Positions 61,056-61,159 of a stretch of DNA of 61,159 nt are shown one piece after another (position 1 is the first letter of the stretch; the number at the start of each line of letters is the position of its first letter). The stretch spans positions 1-61,159 of the forward strand of contig LADV01000148.1 in assembly GCA_000961805.1 (NCBI GenBank), written 5' to 3'. The stretch comes from Peptococcaceae bacterium BRH_c23. Its GTDB lineage: Bacteria > Bacillota_B > Desulfitobacteriia > Desulfitobacteriales > Desulfitobacteriaceae. The notes under the pieces were generated by a model. It was not told the DNA's origin. It worked only from the letters and a program-made list of their open reading frames with translations, and ran no database searches. Made by a program: the position numbers and the translations under genes.

Positions 61056-61156
61056 CACCTTTAAATTAGTCCCGTGAGACTAAGAAGGGAATGGCGAACC
61101 ATGAGTTGACATGGACACCTCTTTCTTGCTTGCGGGCAGGGAAGAGGTTTTTTGTT
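61056..61156 (+). promoter_or_regulatory. PyrR-dependent attenuator of a pyrimidine operon
   Basis: The PyrR-binding stem: CCTTTAAATTAGTCC, a GTGA-type loop, then GACTAAGAAGG, with pairs TTAGTC/GACTAA (61066-61071/61077-61082) and CCTT/AAGG. It matches the Bacillus pyr anti-antiterminator consensus. A terminator follows: CCTCTTTCTTGC pairs with GCAGGGAAGAGG (61118-61147) with G-T pairs, then six T. With UMP/UTP, PyrR binding favours termination. The first pyr gene, probably pyrR, begins beyond the window. Confidence 0.88.
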
Positions 61157-61159
61157 TAA

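Overview
The window comes from a low-to-mid GC, endospore-forming Firmicute, most likely of the Peptococcaceae (Desulfitobacterium/Desulfosporosinus type). The signs are a Bacillus-like chromosomal backbone, spore genes (gpr, ylbJ, a small SASP-like gene), NADH-quinone oxidoreductase genes (nuoABC), and FabK rather than FabI for enoyl reduction. Almost every gene is on the minus strand; plus-strand genes are ylbJ, gpr and rpmB, with a pyr-type leader at the right edge.

Read along transcription (right to left), the layout follows the long conserved Bacillus block. It starts with priA-def-fmt-yugP-rsmB-rlmN, then a signalling and wall cluster (two FHA proteins, PP2C phosphatase, SEDS protein, penicillin-binding protein, PASTA kinase), then rsgA-rpe-thiN. 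A small accessory island follows (orphan antitoxin-like gene, RelE/Phd pair, hslO), then rpmB, asp23-fakA, sdaAB-sdaAA (broken), recG and an AAA ATPase. Next come gpr with a SASP-like gene, rsmD-ylb genes, ackA, yceD-rpmF, and the FapR-controlled lipid cluster fapR-plsX-fabH-fabK-fabD-fabG-acpP. The block ends with a second FabK-like enzyme, fabF-rnc-smc-ftsY, the methylthioadenosine genes mtnP-mtnA-mtaD, ylxM-ffh, rpsP-khpA-rimM-trmD, an RNA methyltransferase, rplS, lepB, rbgA-rnhB and nuoABC.

The genes are mostly housekeeping: protein export (SRP, signal peptidase), ribosome maturation, fatty acid and phospholipid synthesis, chromosome organisation, and cell wall/spore control by phosphorylation. 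Visible regulation includes a FapR operator overlapping a consensus promoter, a PyrR attenuator, several TTGACA/TATAAT promoters and intrinsic terminators.

The unexpected content is between the genes. (1) At least three large multi-stem elements (7580-7858, 41673-41903, 57636-57871) carry hairpins whose loops are AAGGAT or ATGGAT, always in the plus orientation and antisense to the neighbouring minus-strand genes. Two of them share sequence and a compensatory base-pair change, so they look like copies of one structured RNA or mobile-element family, and they seem to supply stop codons to adjacent genes. (2) Heptanucleotide (7-bp period) arrays based on TTCGAGG occupy many gene junctions, including the fapR 5' leader, the rpsP leader and the rimM stop codon. 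(3) sdaAA is split by a 44-bp tandem duplication whose loss would restore the frame. (4) mtnP appears to start at CTG. No computation was run; all calls are by eye from sequence.
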